Assembly (NCBI RefSeq): GCF_900107925.1
Contig: NZ_FNUJ01000007.1
Coordinates: 248,001-312,000 of the forward strand
DNA length: 64,000 bases
Origin: Amycolatopsis pretoriensis
GTDB lineage: Bacteria; Actinomycetota; Actinomycetes; Mycobacteriales; Pseudonocardiaceae
Direction: 5' to 3'
In this document: piece by piece, positions 15,697 through 23,294 of the stretch
How positions within the stretch are numbered: position 1 is the stretch's first letter
Layout of the letters: each line of letters begins with the position of its first letter
Made by a program: the position numbers and the translations under genes
Notes under the pieces: model-generated
Databases searched by the model: none
What the model saw: the letters and a program-made list of their open reading frames with translations, nothing else
What the model was told of the DNA's origin: nothing

Positions 15697-17493
15697 TTAC
15701 TTCTTGTACAGGCCTTCGATGTCGTTCGCGTAGTTCTTCGTGACCACGTTGCGCTTGAGCTTCAGGCTCGGCGTGATCTCCCCGCCGGCCTCGGTGAAGT
15801 CGTTGGCCAGCACCGTGAACTTCTTGATCGCCTCGGCCTTCGACACCGACTTGTTCGCCTCGTCCACCGCAGCCTGGATCTCGGCGAGCAGATCGGCGTC
15901 GGAGGCCAGGTCCGCCACCGAAGCGCCGGCGGGCTTGCCGTGCTGGGACTTCCACGCCGGGAAGTACTCCTCGTCCACCGTCACCAGCGCCGCGATGAAC
16001 GGGCGCTGGTCGCCGACCACCATCGCCTGGCTGACCAGCGGGGCCGCCTTGATCGTGTCCTCGAGGCCGGACGGGGCGACGTTCTTGCCGCCCGCCGTGA
16101 CGATGATCTCCTTCTTGCGGCCGGTGATCTTCAAGAACCCGTCGGTGTCCAGCTCGCCCAGGTCGCCGGTGTGGAACCAGCCGTCGGTCAGTGCCTCGGC
16201 GGTCGCCTGGGGGTTGTTGTAGTACGCCCGGAACACGACGTCGCCCTTGAGCATCACTTCGCCGTCGTCGGCGATGCGGACCGACGTGCCGTTGACCGGC
16301 TTGCCGACCGTGCCGACGCGGAACGCCGTCTGGGTGTTGACGTTCGCCGCCGCGGACGTCTCGGTGAGGCCGTAGCCCTCGAACACCGGGACGCCGATGC
16401 CGCGGAAGAAGTGCGCCAGCCGGGCACCCAGCGGTGCGCCGCCCGACACCGCCGCGACGCAGCGGCCGCCGAGGGCCGCGCGCAGCTTGCCGTAGACCAG
16501 CTTGTCGAACACCAGGTGCTTGGCCTTCAGGCCGAAGCCGGCGCCGCCGTTGTCCTGCGCCTGGCTGTACTCGACCGCGACCGCCTCGGCGGCGTCGAAG
16601 ATCTTGCCCTTGCCGTCGCCGTGGGCCTTCTGCTTCGCCGAGTTGTAGACCTTCTCGAACACGCGCGGCACCGCGACGACGAACGTGGGGCGGAACGTGC
16701 CGAGGTCGGCGACCAGGTTCTTGACGTCCGGGGTGTGCCCGAGGGTGACGCGGGCGGACAGCGCGGTCACGGCGATCGCGCGAGCCAGCACGTGCGCCAG
16801 CGGCAGGAACACCAGCAGCGAGTTGCCCTGCTCCATCAGCTGCGGGAACGCCTCGATGTCGGCGCGGATCTCGGCCAGCAGGTTGCGGTGGGTCAGCTCG
16901 ACGCCCTTGGGGCGGCCGGTCGTGCCGGAGGTGTAGACGATGGTGGCGAGCTCGTCGGCGCTGACCTCGCGGCGGCGCTCGTGCAGCTCGTCGTCGGACA
17001 GCGAGGCGCCCAGCGCGGCCAGTTCTTCGACGGCGGGGGAGTCGCCCTCGATCTGCCACGTGTTGTCCAGCTCGGTGAGCCGGTCCCGGATCTCCTCGAC
17101 GGCGCCGCGGTGGCCGTTCGTCTCGACGAACACGCCCTTGGCGGCCGAGTCGGAGAGGATCCAGTACACCTGCTCGGGCGAGGACGTGTCGTAGATCGGC
17201 ACGGTCACCGCGCCCGCCGCCCAGATCGCGAAGTCGATCAGCGTCCACTCGTAGCGGGTCTTCGACATGATCGCGACGCGGTCGCCGCGGCCGATCCCGG
17301 CCTGGGCCATGCCCTTGGCCACGGCCAGCACCTGGCCGGCGAACTCCTTGGCGGTGACGTCCAGCCAGGTCCCGTCGACCTGGCGGCGGAAGCTCACCAC
17401 GTCCGAGAACCGCTCGGCGTTCGCCCAGACGACATCGGACATGTTCTCGTCGTCGGCCACCGGCTTCCCGGCGGGAGCGCTGTATTCGCGCAC
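15697..17493 (-). CDS. fadD15: Long-chain fatty-acid--CoA ligase, FadD15-type
   Basis: 598 aa AMP-forming acyl-CoA synthetase. The P-loop-like IVYTSGTTGRPKGV, the GYGLTETSAAANV motif, the D-G-W-F-H-T-G-D hinge and ITGRKKEIIVTAGGKNVAPS are all present. It activates fatty acids for lipid synthesis or beta-oxidation. I place the start at GTG 17493 (VREYSAPAGKPV), which has GGAGG six bases upstream and aligns with the start of M. tuberculosis FadD15 (MREISVPAP); TTG 17511 is less likely. It is divergent from the SRPBCC cluster, the same order as near Rv2187. Confidence 0.92.
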   Translation of the reverse strand: MREYSAPAGKPVADDENMSDVVWANAERFSDVVSFRRQVDGTWLDVTAKEFAGQVLAVAKGMAQAGIGRGDRVAIMSKTRYEWTLIDFAIWAAGAVTVPIYDTSSPEQVYWILSDSAAKGVFVETNGHRGAVEEIRDRLTELDNTWQIEGDSPAVEELAALGASLSDDELHERRREVSADELATIVYTSGTTGRPKGVELTHRNLLAEIRADIEAFPQLMEQGNSLLVFLPLAHVLARAIAVTALSARVTLGHTPDVKNLVADLGTFRPTFVVAVPRVFEKVYNSAKQKAHGDGKGKIFDAAEAVAVEYSQAQDNGGAGFGLKAKHLVFDKLVYGKLRAALGGRCVAAVSGGAPLGARLAHFFRGIGVPVFEGYGLTETSAAANVNTQTAFRVGTVGKPVNGTSVRIADDGEVMLKGDVVFRAYYNNPQATAEALTDGWFHTGDLGELDTDGFLKITGRKKEIIVTAGGKNVAPSGLEDTIKAAPLVSQAMVVGDQRPFIAALVTVDEEYFPAWKSQHGKPAGASVADLASDADLLAEIQAAVDEANKSVSKAEAIKKFTVLANDFTEAGGEITPSLKLKRNVVTKNYANDIEGLYKK

Positions 17494-17619
17494 GTGGACC
17501 TCCGTGTTCAACGCGTGCGGTGGGCGACACCGCTGTTACCCGCCAGTCAACTTAGCGTGGTGAGCACCTTAAGACCATGCTGATCGACCCCGCACGGCGA
17601 GGCGTGACATTCTTCGCAC

Positions 17620-18030
17620 GTGAACGCACCGCCCGCCCTCGACGTCGTCGACGAGACGTTCCTCGCGGTCCCGCCGTCCACCGTGGCCGCCGTTTTCGCC
17701 GATCCCCGGTCGTGGACGCGCTACTGGCCCGACCTGGTCCTGGAGGTCTACACCGACCGGGGTGACAAGGGTCTGCGCTGGACCGTGCGCGGCGCGCTCG
17801 TCGGTACGATGGAGGTCTGGCTCGAGCCGGTGCTCGACGGCACCCTGCTGCACTACTTCCTGCGGGCGACCCCCGCCGACGCGGCCGGGACGCCCCGGGA
17901 ACTGGCGCCGCGCGACCTGCGCCGGGAGTTCGACCGGCGGGCCCGCGCGGCGAAGGCGATCGCACTCGGGCTCAAGGAGATCCTGGAGGACGGGCGCGAG
18001 CCCGGCGTTCCTCCGCGTACGGACAGCTAG
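17620..18030 (+). CDS. SRPBCC (START-like) protein
   Basis: 136 aa, polyketide cyclase/START-like fold: VDETFLAVPPSTVAAVFADPRSW at the start, a central GDKGLRWTVRGALVGTMEVWLEP beta region, and a long C-terminal helix (FDRRARAAKAIALGLKEIL) that closes a hydrophobic pocket. Such proteins bind lipids or other hydrophobic ligands. It heads a same-strand series with a phosphoesterase, a second SRPBCC protein and an ArsA-like ATPase. GTG start. Confidence 0.75.
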   Translation: MNAPPALDVVDETFLAVPPSTVAAVFADPRSWTRYWPDLVLEVYTDRGDKGLRWTVRGALVGTMEVWLEPVLDGTLLHYFLRATPADAAGTPRELAPRDLRREFDRRARAAKAIALGLKEILEDGREPGVPPRTDS

Positions 18031-18040
18031 GGGGCCAGGG

Positions 18041-18835
18041 GTGCGGGTACACGTCGTCTCGGACGTGCACGGCAACGCGGACGCGTTGAAGCGGGCGGGC
18101 GACGGGGCCGACGCCCTGGTCGTGCTCGGCGACCTGATCGACTTCGTCGACTACCACGACCACGAGAAGGGCATCATGGGTGCCCTGTTCGGCGCGGAGA
18201 AGGTGGCCGGGTTCGCCCGGCTGCGCCGCGAGGGCACCCGTGACGAAACCGTTGCCTACTCGCGGGAGCTCTGGGCGAGCCTCGACGACCCGGCGGGCGC
18301 CGTCGACGAGGCCATCCGCACCCAGTACGCGGCGCTGTTCGCGGCGATGACCGCGCCCACCTACGCCACCCCCGGCAACGTCGACACCCCGGCGCTGTGG
18401 CCGGAGTTCGCCGGCGAGGGCATCCGGGTGCTCGACGGCGAAGTGGCCGAGATCGGCGGCCTCCGGTTCGGGTTCGTCGGCGGCGCGCTGCTGCCCGACG
18501 GCGTCGTCCCGCGTCCGCGCAAGGGCGCCGCCTGGCGGCCCTACCTGCGGGTTCGCGAGGACTACGACGCGAGCGTGGCCAAGCTGACCGACGTCGACGT
18601 GCTCTGCACCCACGGCCCGCCCGCCCTGCCCGAGCTGACCTACGACGTCGTCGCGCGCCGCAGCGAGATCGGCTCGGCGGCGCTGCTGGAGCTGATCCGC
18701 ACCCAGCGGCCGCGCTGGTCGGTGTTCGGCCACGTCCACCAGCCCCTGGCGCCGCGCGCCCGGGTCGGCCTGACCGAGTGCCGTAACGTGGGTCACTTCA
18801 AGGAGACCGGGCAGCCGTACGTGCTGCGCTGGTGA
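18041..18835 (+). CDS. Calcineurin-like metallophosphoesterase
   Basis: 264 aa. The metal-binding blocks are in order: VVSDVHGN (D-x-H), VLGDLIDF (G-D), the GN-D/H-type block PGNVDTP, LCTHGPP and VFGHVHQP (G-H-x-H). Two divalent metal ions are expected; the substrate (nucleotide, lipid or protein phosphate) is unknown. An insertion at residues ~45-85 (YHDHEKGIMGALFGAEKVAGF) is unusual and may contact substrate. The start GTG 18041 follows GGGGCCAGGG, 10 bases after the previous stop, so the two are probably cotranscribed. Confidence 0.85.
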   Translation: MRVHVVSDVHGNADALKRAGDGADALVVLGDLIDFVDYHDHEKGIMGALFGAEKVAGFARLRREGTRDETVAYSRELWASLDDPAGAVDEAIRTQYAALFAAMTAPTYATPGNVDTPALWPEFAGEGIRVLDGEVAEIGGLRFGFVGGALLPDGVVPRPRKGAAWRPYLRVREDYDASVAKLTDVDVLCTHGPPALPELTYDVVARRSEIGSAALLELIRTQRPRWSVFGHVHQPLAPRARVGLTECRNVGHFKETGQPYVLRW

Positions 18836-18862
18836 CCGGCCGCGGCGGCTACGCTTCGTCCC

Positions 18863-19297
18863 ATGGCCGAGCAGTCCACACAGTCCATCGAGGTCGACGC
18901 CGAGCCCAGCCGGGTGATGGCCGTGATCGCCGACTTCCCCGCGTACCCGGAATGGGCCAAGGCCGTCCGGCAGACCGAGGTCCTCGACACCGACGGTGAC
19001 GGGCGCGCCAAGCAGGTCAAGCTCACGCTCGACGCGGGCCCGATCAAGGACGTCTACACCCTCGAATACGACTGGGACGGTGACGGCCTCGGCGTCAGCT
19101 GGCACCTGGTCAAGGGCCAGATGCAGAAGGCCCAGAACGGCCGGTACGCGCTGGAGGACCTCGGCGGCCGCACGCGCGTGACGTACACGCTTTCGGTCGA
19201 ACTCGCGCTGCCGATGATCGGGCTGCTGCGCCGCAAGGCCGAAAAGATGGTCATGGACACCGCGCTCAAGGAGCTGAAGAAGCGGGCCGAGGGGTAG
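18863..19297 (+). CDS. SRPBCC protein, TB16.3 (Rv2185c) type
   Basis: 144 aa: ADFPAYPEWAKAVRQTEVLD, a lysine/valine beta region, DGDGLGVSWHLVKG and the closing helix KMVMDTALKELKKRAEG. It matches the M. tuberculosis TB16.3 layout, and like it sits beside an ArsA-like ATPase. TACGCT lies 8 bases before the ATG, so this gene also has its own leaderless promoter. Probable hydrophobic-ligand binding; role unknown. Confidence 0.82.
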   Translation: MAEQSTQSIEVDAEPSRVMAVIADFPAYPEWAKAVRQTEVLDTDGDGRAKQVKLTLDAGPIKDVYTLEYDWDGDGLGVSWHLVKGQMQKAQNGRYALEDLGGRTRVTYTLSVELALPMIGLLRRKAEKMVMDTALKELKKRAEG

Positions 19298-19301
19298 CCG
19301 C

Positions 19302-20429
19302 GTGCGGATCCTGCTGTTCACCGGCAAGGGGGGTGTCGGGAAGACCACGCTGGCCGCGGCCACCGGCGCCGCGCTCGCCGCCCGCGGCAGGAAGGCCCTC
19401 GTCGTCTCCACCGACCCGGCGCACTCGCTCGGCGACGCCTTCGGCCACACCCTCGGGGCCGAACCGTCCGAAGTGGACGCTCTGCTGTCCGCCGTGCAGA
19501 TCGATTCGCGGACGCTGGTGGACACGACCTGGCACCGGCTGCGCGCCGAACTGCAGAGCGCGTTGGCCGGCGCGGGCCTCGACACCCTCGACGCCGAAGA
19601 GCTGACCGTGCTGCCCGGTGTCGACGAGCTGCTCGCCCTCACCGAGGTCCGGCGGCTGGCCGAGGAGGGGCCGTGGGAGACCATCGTCGTCGACTGCGGG
19701 CCGACGGCCGAGACGCTGAGGCTGCTCGCGCTGCCCGAAGCCGTCTCGGGCTACCTGACCCGCGTGTTCGGCCGCCGCGTCACCGACTCCGTGCGCCGGC
19801 TCGGCGTCCACCTCGACGGCCTACGCGCGCTGCTCACCGAGCCGTCGGTGACCACCGTCCGGCTGGTCCTGACGCCGGAGCGGGTCGTCGTAGCCGAGGC
19901 GCGGCGCACGCTCAGCTCCCTGGCCCTGCGCGGCATCGCCGTTGACGGCCTGATCGCCAACCGGCTGATGCCCGCGCCCGGGTTCTGGCGCGGCGGGGCC
20001 GCGTCGTGGCTGCGCACCCGGCGGACCCAGCAGGACGCCGTGCTGGCCGAGCTCTCGAAAGCCGGGTTCGAAGCGGTGTCGCGCGTCGAGCACCGGGCCG
20101 TCGAACCGGTCGGGCTGCCCGCGCTGCTGGAGATCGCCGCCGAGCTCTACCGCGACGGCGACCCCCTGGCCGGCGACGGCACCCCCGTCACGCCGCTGCT
20201 GCGCGTCCGGCCGGCCCCGGACGGCTACACACTGCGCATCGCGATCCCGCTCGTCCGGGACGCCGAGGTCGACCTCGCCCGCGTCGACGACGACCTGGCG
20301 ATCACCGTGGACGGCTTCCGCAGGCTCATCGCCCTGCCGGAGTCGCTGCGGCCGTGCCGGATCACCGGCGCGGAATCCGACGCCGACGGCCTGGTCGTGA
20401 GCCTGGCCGGGAACCGGGGACGCGGGTGA
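19302..20429 (+). CDS. ArsA/GET3-like ATPase (Rv2184c type)
   Basis: 375 aa. Deviant Walker A FTGKGGVGKTTLAAATG with the signature lysine, switch I STDPAHSLGDAFG, and Walker B IVVDCGPTAETLRLL. This is the anion-pump ATPase family, which in eukaryotes targets tail-anchored membrane proteins; in actinobacteria the role is unknown. Only one ATPase domain is present, so it likely dimerises. It starts four bases after the TB16.3-like gene and its stop overlaps the next start, a tight operon. No arsenic genes are nearby, so arsenic resistance is not implied. Confidence 0.85.
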   Translation: MRILLFTGKGGVGKTTLAAATGAALAARGRKALVVSTDPAHSLGDAFGHTLGAEPSEVDALLSAVQIDSRTLVDTTWHRLRAELQSALAGAGLDTLDAEELTVLPGVDELLALTEVRRLAEEGPWETIVVDCGPTAETLRLLALPEAVSGYLTRVFGRRVTDSVRRLGVHLDGLRALLTEPSVTTVRLVLTPERVVVAEARRTLSSLALRGIAVDGLIANRLMPAPGFWRGGAASWLRTRRTQQDAVLAELSKAGFEAVSRVEHRAVEPVGLPALLEIAAELYRDGDPLAGDGTPVTPLLRVRPAPDGYTLRIAIPLVRDAEVDLARVDDDLAITVDGFRRLIALPESLRPCRITGAESDADGLVVSLAGNRGRG

Positions 20430-20830
20430 GCGAAGAGGACGAGGCCGCCGGACCGCGGCTCGCGGAGGAGATCCGCCTGCTCGTCGAGATGGTCGTGGAG
20501 AAGGCCGCGCCGTGGCTGGAGGGCGTCGTCGCCGCCGGCCACGGGGACCCTGACCAGGCGAAACCGGACGGCTCGGCGTGCGGCTGGTGCCCGCTCTGTG
20601 CGATCGTCGCCGTGGTGCAGGGTGAGCGCCCGGAATTCGTCGCGCGGCTGCTGGAACAGCTGGCGCAGCTGGTGGCGTTGCTCCGGGCGGTGCTCGCGGA
20701 CCGCTGGGAGCCGGACGAGGGCGTGCACATGCCCGGGTTCCGGCCGGCGCCGCGGCCTCCGGCGGACGCCGCGGTTTCGGTGCGGGTGCAGCACATCACC
20801 GTCCGCAGGCGCGACGAGTGGGAGAGCTGA
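20426..20830 (+). CDS. Small Cys-motif protein (Rv2183c type)
   Basis: 134 aa, conserved hypothetical. An acidic helical N-terminus is followed by CGWCPLC (about residues 51-57), two hydrophobic helices (FVARLLEQLAQLVALLRAVL) and a basic tail VQHITVRRRDEW. The clustered cysteines suggest metal binding or redox function. The GTG overlaps the stop of the ArsA-like ATPase and the gene directly abuts the glucokinase. The pairing with the ATPase is conserved in mycobacteria, so the two may work together. Confidence 0.75.
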   Translation: MSEEDEAAGPRLAEEIRLLVEMVVEKAAPWLEGVVAAGHGDPDQAKPDGSACGWCPLCAIVAVVQGERPEFVARLLEQLAQLVALLRAVLADRWEPDEGVHMPGFRPAPRPPADAAVSVRVQHITVRRRDEWES

Positions 20831-21784
20831 GTGCGGACGATAGGGGTGGACGTCGGCGGGACGAGCGTCCGGGCCGGCGTGGTGGACGAGCGCGGCTCCC
20901 TGCTGGACACGGCACGCGTCGCGACGCCGAGCGAGGAGGGCGCCCTCGAGGACGCCATCTCCGGGGTGATCGAGGACCTGCGCAACCGGCACGAGGTGGC
21001 GGGCGTCGGCCTGGCCGTGGCCGGGTTCGTGGCGCGCGACCGCCGGTCGGTCATGTTCGCGCCGCACCTGGCCTGGCGCGGCGCGCCGGTCGCGGACCGG
21101 ATCGAGAAGCGCGTCGGCCTGCCGGTGCTGCTGGAGCACGACGTCAACGCGGCGATGGTGGGCGAGCACCGCTTCGGCGCGGCCCGCGGCGCCCACGTGG
21201 CGGCGCTGGTCGCGCTGGGCACGGGCATCGGCGCCGGGCTGCTGCTGGACGGCAAACTGTTCCGCGGCGCGTACGGCGTCGCGCCCGAACTGGGTCACCT
21301 GACGGTGGTCCGCGGCGGCCGGCCCTGCCCGTGCGGCAAGTACGGCTGCTGGGAGCGCTACTGCAGCGGAACGGCGTTGGCGGCGACGGCGGTGGAGCTG
21401 CTCGCGCGGCACCCCGGACGTTCGACGGTGCTGGCCCCGCAGGTCGCGGGCGACCCGGGCTCGGTGACGGGCCGCCGCGTGGCCGGCGCGGCGAGGGACG
21501 GCGACCCGATCGCGCAGCTGGCGATGGCGGAGCTGGCCAAGTGGCTCGGCGAGGGGCTGGCCCTGGTGGCGGACGTGTTCGACCCGGAGATCATCGTGAT
21601 CGGCGGGGGAGTGTCGGAGTCGGCCCCGTTGTTCTTGGACGAGGCCCGCGAGCACTACGCCGGGGCGATCACGGGCGCGCGGCACCGGCCGCTGGCCCGG
21701 ATCCGGACGGCCCACCTGGGCGACGACACGGCGATCGTGGGCGCGGCGGCGCTGGCCTTGGAAGCGGCCAAGACCCCGGTCTGA
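20831..21784 (+). CDS. glkA: ROK-family glucokinase
   Basis: 317 aa, the same length as Streptomyces GlkA. ATP motif GVDVGGTSVRAGVVD, catalytic EHDVNAAMVGE (Asp base), GTGIGAGLLLDG and the ROK zinc motif PCPCGKYGCWERYCSG are all intact. It phosphorylates glucose to glucose-6-phosphate and may also mediate carbon catabolite repression as in Streptomyces. It starts immediately after the preceding stop, so it shares a transcript with the ArsA-like group. It fits downstream of the beta-glucosidase at 14332. Confidence 0.92.
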   Translation: MRTIGVDVGGTSVRAGVVDERGSLLDTARVATPSEEGALEDAISGVIEDLRNRHEVAGVGLAVAGFVARDRRSVMFAPHLAWRGAPVADRIEKRVGLPVLLEHDVNAAMVGEHRFGAARGAHVAALVALGTGIGAGLLLDGKLFRGAYGVAPELGHLTVVRGGRPCPCGKYGCWERYCSGTALAATAVELLARHPGRSTVLAPQVAGDPGSVTGRRVAGAARDGDPIAQLAMAELAKWLGEGLALVADVFDPEIIVIGGGVSESAPLFLDEAREHYAGAITGARHRPLARIRTAHLGDDTAIVGAAALALEAAKTPV

Positions 21785-21803
21785 TCAGCCGCGCAGCCCG
21801 GAA

Positions 21804-21826
21804 CTGTCGGTGGTCGCCGGTAGCGT
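21804..21826 (+). promoter_or_regulatory. PafBC/RecA-NDp-like promoter motif without a gene
   Basis: CTGTCGGTG-N8-TAGCGT fits the mycobacterial DNA-damage promoter tTGTCRGtG-N8-TAnnnT. No plus-strand gene begins downstream for over 500 bases; the next gene is on the opposite strand. The same 23-base string, with two changes, recurs at 29852, so it may be a dispersed repeat. Confidence 0.45.
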
Positions 21827-21851
21827 GGAGATCGGGGGCGGGCCCGCGGCC

Positions 21852-22328
21852 TCACTCCTCCGGAAAGCTTCCCGACGGCACCAGCCCTTCGAGGAACGCC
21901 CGGAACGTCGGCGCCAACGCCAGCTCGGACTCCAGCTCCACGTCGAACCACGTCACCGACGGCTCCGAAGACCGGCGGTAGTCCAGCGCGACCCACGTGT
22001 GCCCGTCGCCCGACAGGACCACCACCTGGCGAGGCAGATCCCACTCTTCGCTCAAGTACGGCGAATCCAGGATCGACAACCGCCCGCCGACGCCGAGCAG
22101 CTGGTCGAAGGGCACGTGCGTCTCGCTCCACGACGTCGGCGCGCTCGTCGGGAAGGCGTCGAAAGCAGCGGCCACCGTGCCACCGTTGCGCAGGCCCAGC
22201 AGCTCGCCCAGCTCGATCGGCAGGCGGACGCCCAGCTCGCGGCCGGCGTGCGCGAACTCGCGGGCGCTCAGCGGCTCGCCGGGGCCGCCGTCCCAGAAGG
22301 TGGGCTTGAGCTGATCGAACAAGGTCAC
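21852..22328 (-). CDS. SMI1/KNR4 (SUKH) family protein
   Basis: 158 aa. SUKH-1 hallmarks: an early W (FWDGGPGEPLS), LGVRLPIELGELLGLRNGG, and further on WDLPRQVVVLSGDGHTWVALDYR, the typical G-x-x-W-x-x-L-D-Y motif before the C-terminal helix FRAFLEGL. SUKH proteins are often immunity proteins against nuclease toxins, but solitary housekeeping members exist. No toxin gene is adjacent. The GTG at 22328 is divergent from the NUDIX-NYN gene with only 27 bases between starts. Confidence 0.85.
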   Translation of the reverse strand: MTLFDQLKPTFWDGGPGEPLSAREFAHAGRELGVRLPIELGELLGLRNGGTVAAAFDAFPTSAPTSWSETHVPFDQLLGVGGRLSILDSPYLSEEWDLPRQVVVLSGDGHTWVALDYRRSSEPSVTWFDVELESELALAPTFRAFLEGLVPSGSFPEE

Positions 22329-22355
22329 CCGCGAGAGTGTGACAGGCTGGTCGGC

Positions 22356-23198
22356 GTGAGTGCCCCGTCCGCGAGCGTCTTCGTCAAGTGTTCCTGCGGG
22401 CACCTGCACTGGGGCCGCTACGGCGCCGCCGGCCTGCTGCTCGTCGACCCCGCCCGCGGCGTCCTTCTCCAGCGGCGCGCCTGGTGGGTGCACCACGGCC
22501 GCACCTGGGCGCTGCCCGGCGGGGCCATCGAAGCCGGCGAGACCGCCGTGACCGCCGCCGCCCGCGAAGCGTTCGAAGAAGCCTCCGTTCCCGCCGACGC
22601 CTTCCGAGCGGTGTCGGCGTCCGTGGTGGACCATGGCGAGTGGAGCTACACGACCGTGCTCGCCCTCGCCGACGGCGCCGAGGCGCGGGTCGCCAACACC
22701 GAAAGTGCGGAGGTGCGCTGGGTGGACCCCGACGACGTGCCCGGCTACCGGCTGCACCGCGACTTCGCCGCCGCCTGGCCCGCCCTGCGCGACCGCGTCG
22801 GCCAGGAGCTGGTCCTCGTCATCGACGGCGCCAACGTCGTCGGCTCGCGGCCGGACGGCTGGTGGCGCGACCGCCACGGCGCCGCCCAGCGCCTGCGCGA
22901 CCAGCTCGCGAAACTCGCCGAAGCCGGCGTTCCCGACCCCGAGGACGCGACCGTGACGTGGTGGCCCCGGATCGTCCTGGTCGTCGAGGGCAAGGCCAAG
23001 CACGTCACCGGGACAAACGGCGTCGAGGTCGTCGCCGCCGACACCGACGGCGACTCGAAGATCGTCGAAGTCGTGGCGCAGCAGACGGGGAAAACACTCG
23101 TCGCGACGGCCGACCGGGAGCTGAAAGGACGCGTCGAAGCCCTCGGCGCGTCCATCCTCGGCCCCGGCACGCTCCGCAGCCAGCTCGACGAGCTTTAG
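22356..23198 (+). CDS. NUDIX hydrolase fused to a PIN/NYN-like nuclease domain
   Basis: 280 aa, two domains. Residues ~1-145 form a NUDIX fold with the box GGAIEAGETAVTAAAREAFEEAS (the last Gly replaced by Ser). Residues ~148-280 look like a NYN/YacP PIN domain: LVLVIDGANVVGSRP, then DGDSKIVEVV and ATADRELKGRV, which place the acidic residues expected for a metal-dependent nuclease. Together they could cleave a nucleotide-linked substrate and RNA, for example in RNA end processing; this is inference. The GTG start is 27 bases from the divergent SUKH gene. Confidence 0.8.
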   Translation: MSAPSASVFVKCSCGHLHWGRYGAAGLLLVDPARGVLLQRRAWWVHHGRTWALPGGAIEAGETAVTAAAREAFEEASVPADAFRAVSASVVDHGEWSYTTVLALADGAEARVANTESAEVRWVDPDDVPGYRLHRDFAAAWPALRDRVGQELVLVIDGANVVGSRPDGWWRDRHGAAQRLRDQLAKLAEAGVPDPEDATVTWWPRIVLVVEGKAKHVTGTNGVEVVAADTDGDSKIVEVVAQQTGKTLVATADRELKGRVEALGASILGPGTLRSQLDEL

Positions 23199-23294
23199 AC
23201 CCCGCACCGCCCGCCTGTGGGCCCGGCCCGACGGACCGGAGGTCGGTCAGGGAGACTGGAGGCCAGTGCCCGCCCTCTCGACCTGGAGCCGTTG

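Noticed and set aside
19302..20429. Arsenite efflux ATPase
   Set aside because: The ArsA fold is clear, but there is no arsB, arsC or arsD, and the context is the Rv2184c-type cluster.
21852..22328. Toxin-immunity locus
   Set aside because: The SUKH protein is convincing, but no polymorphic toxin, secretion marker or nuclease toxin gene is adjacent.
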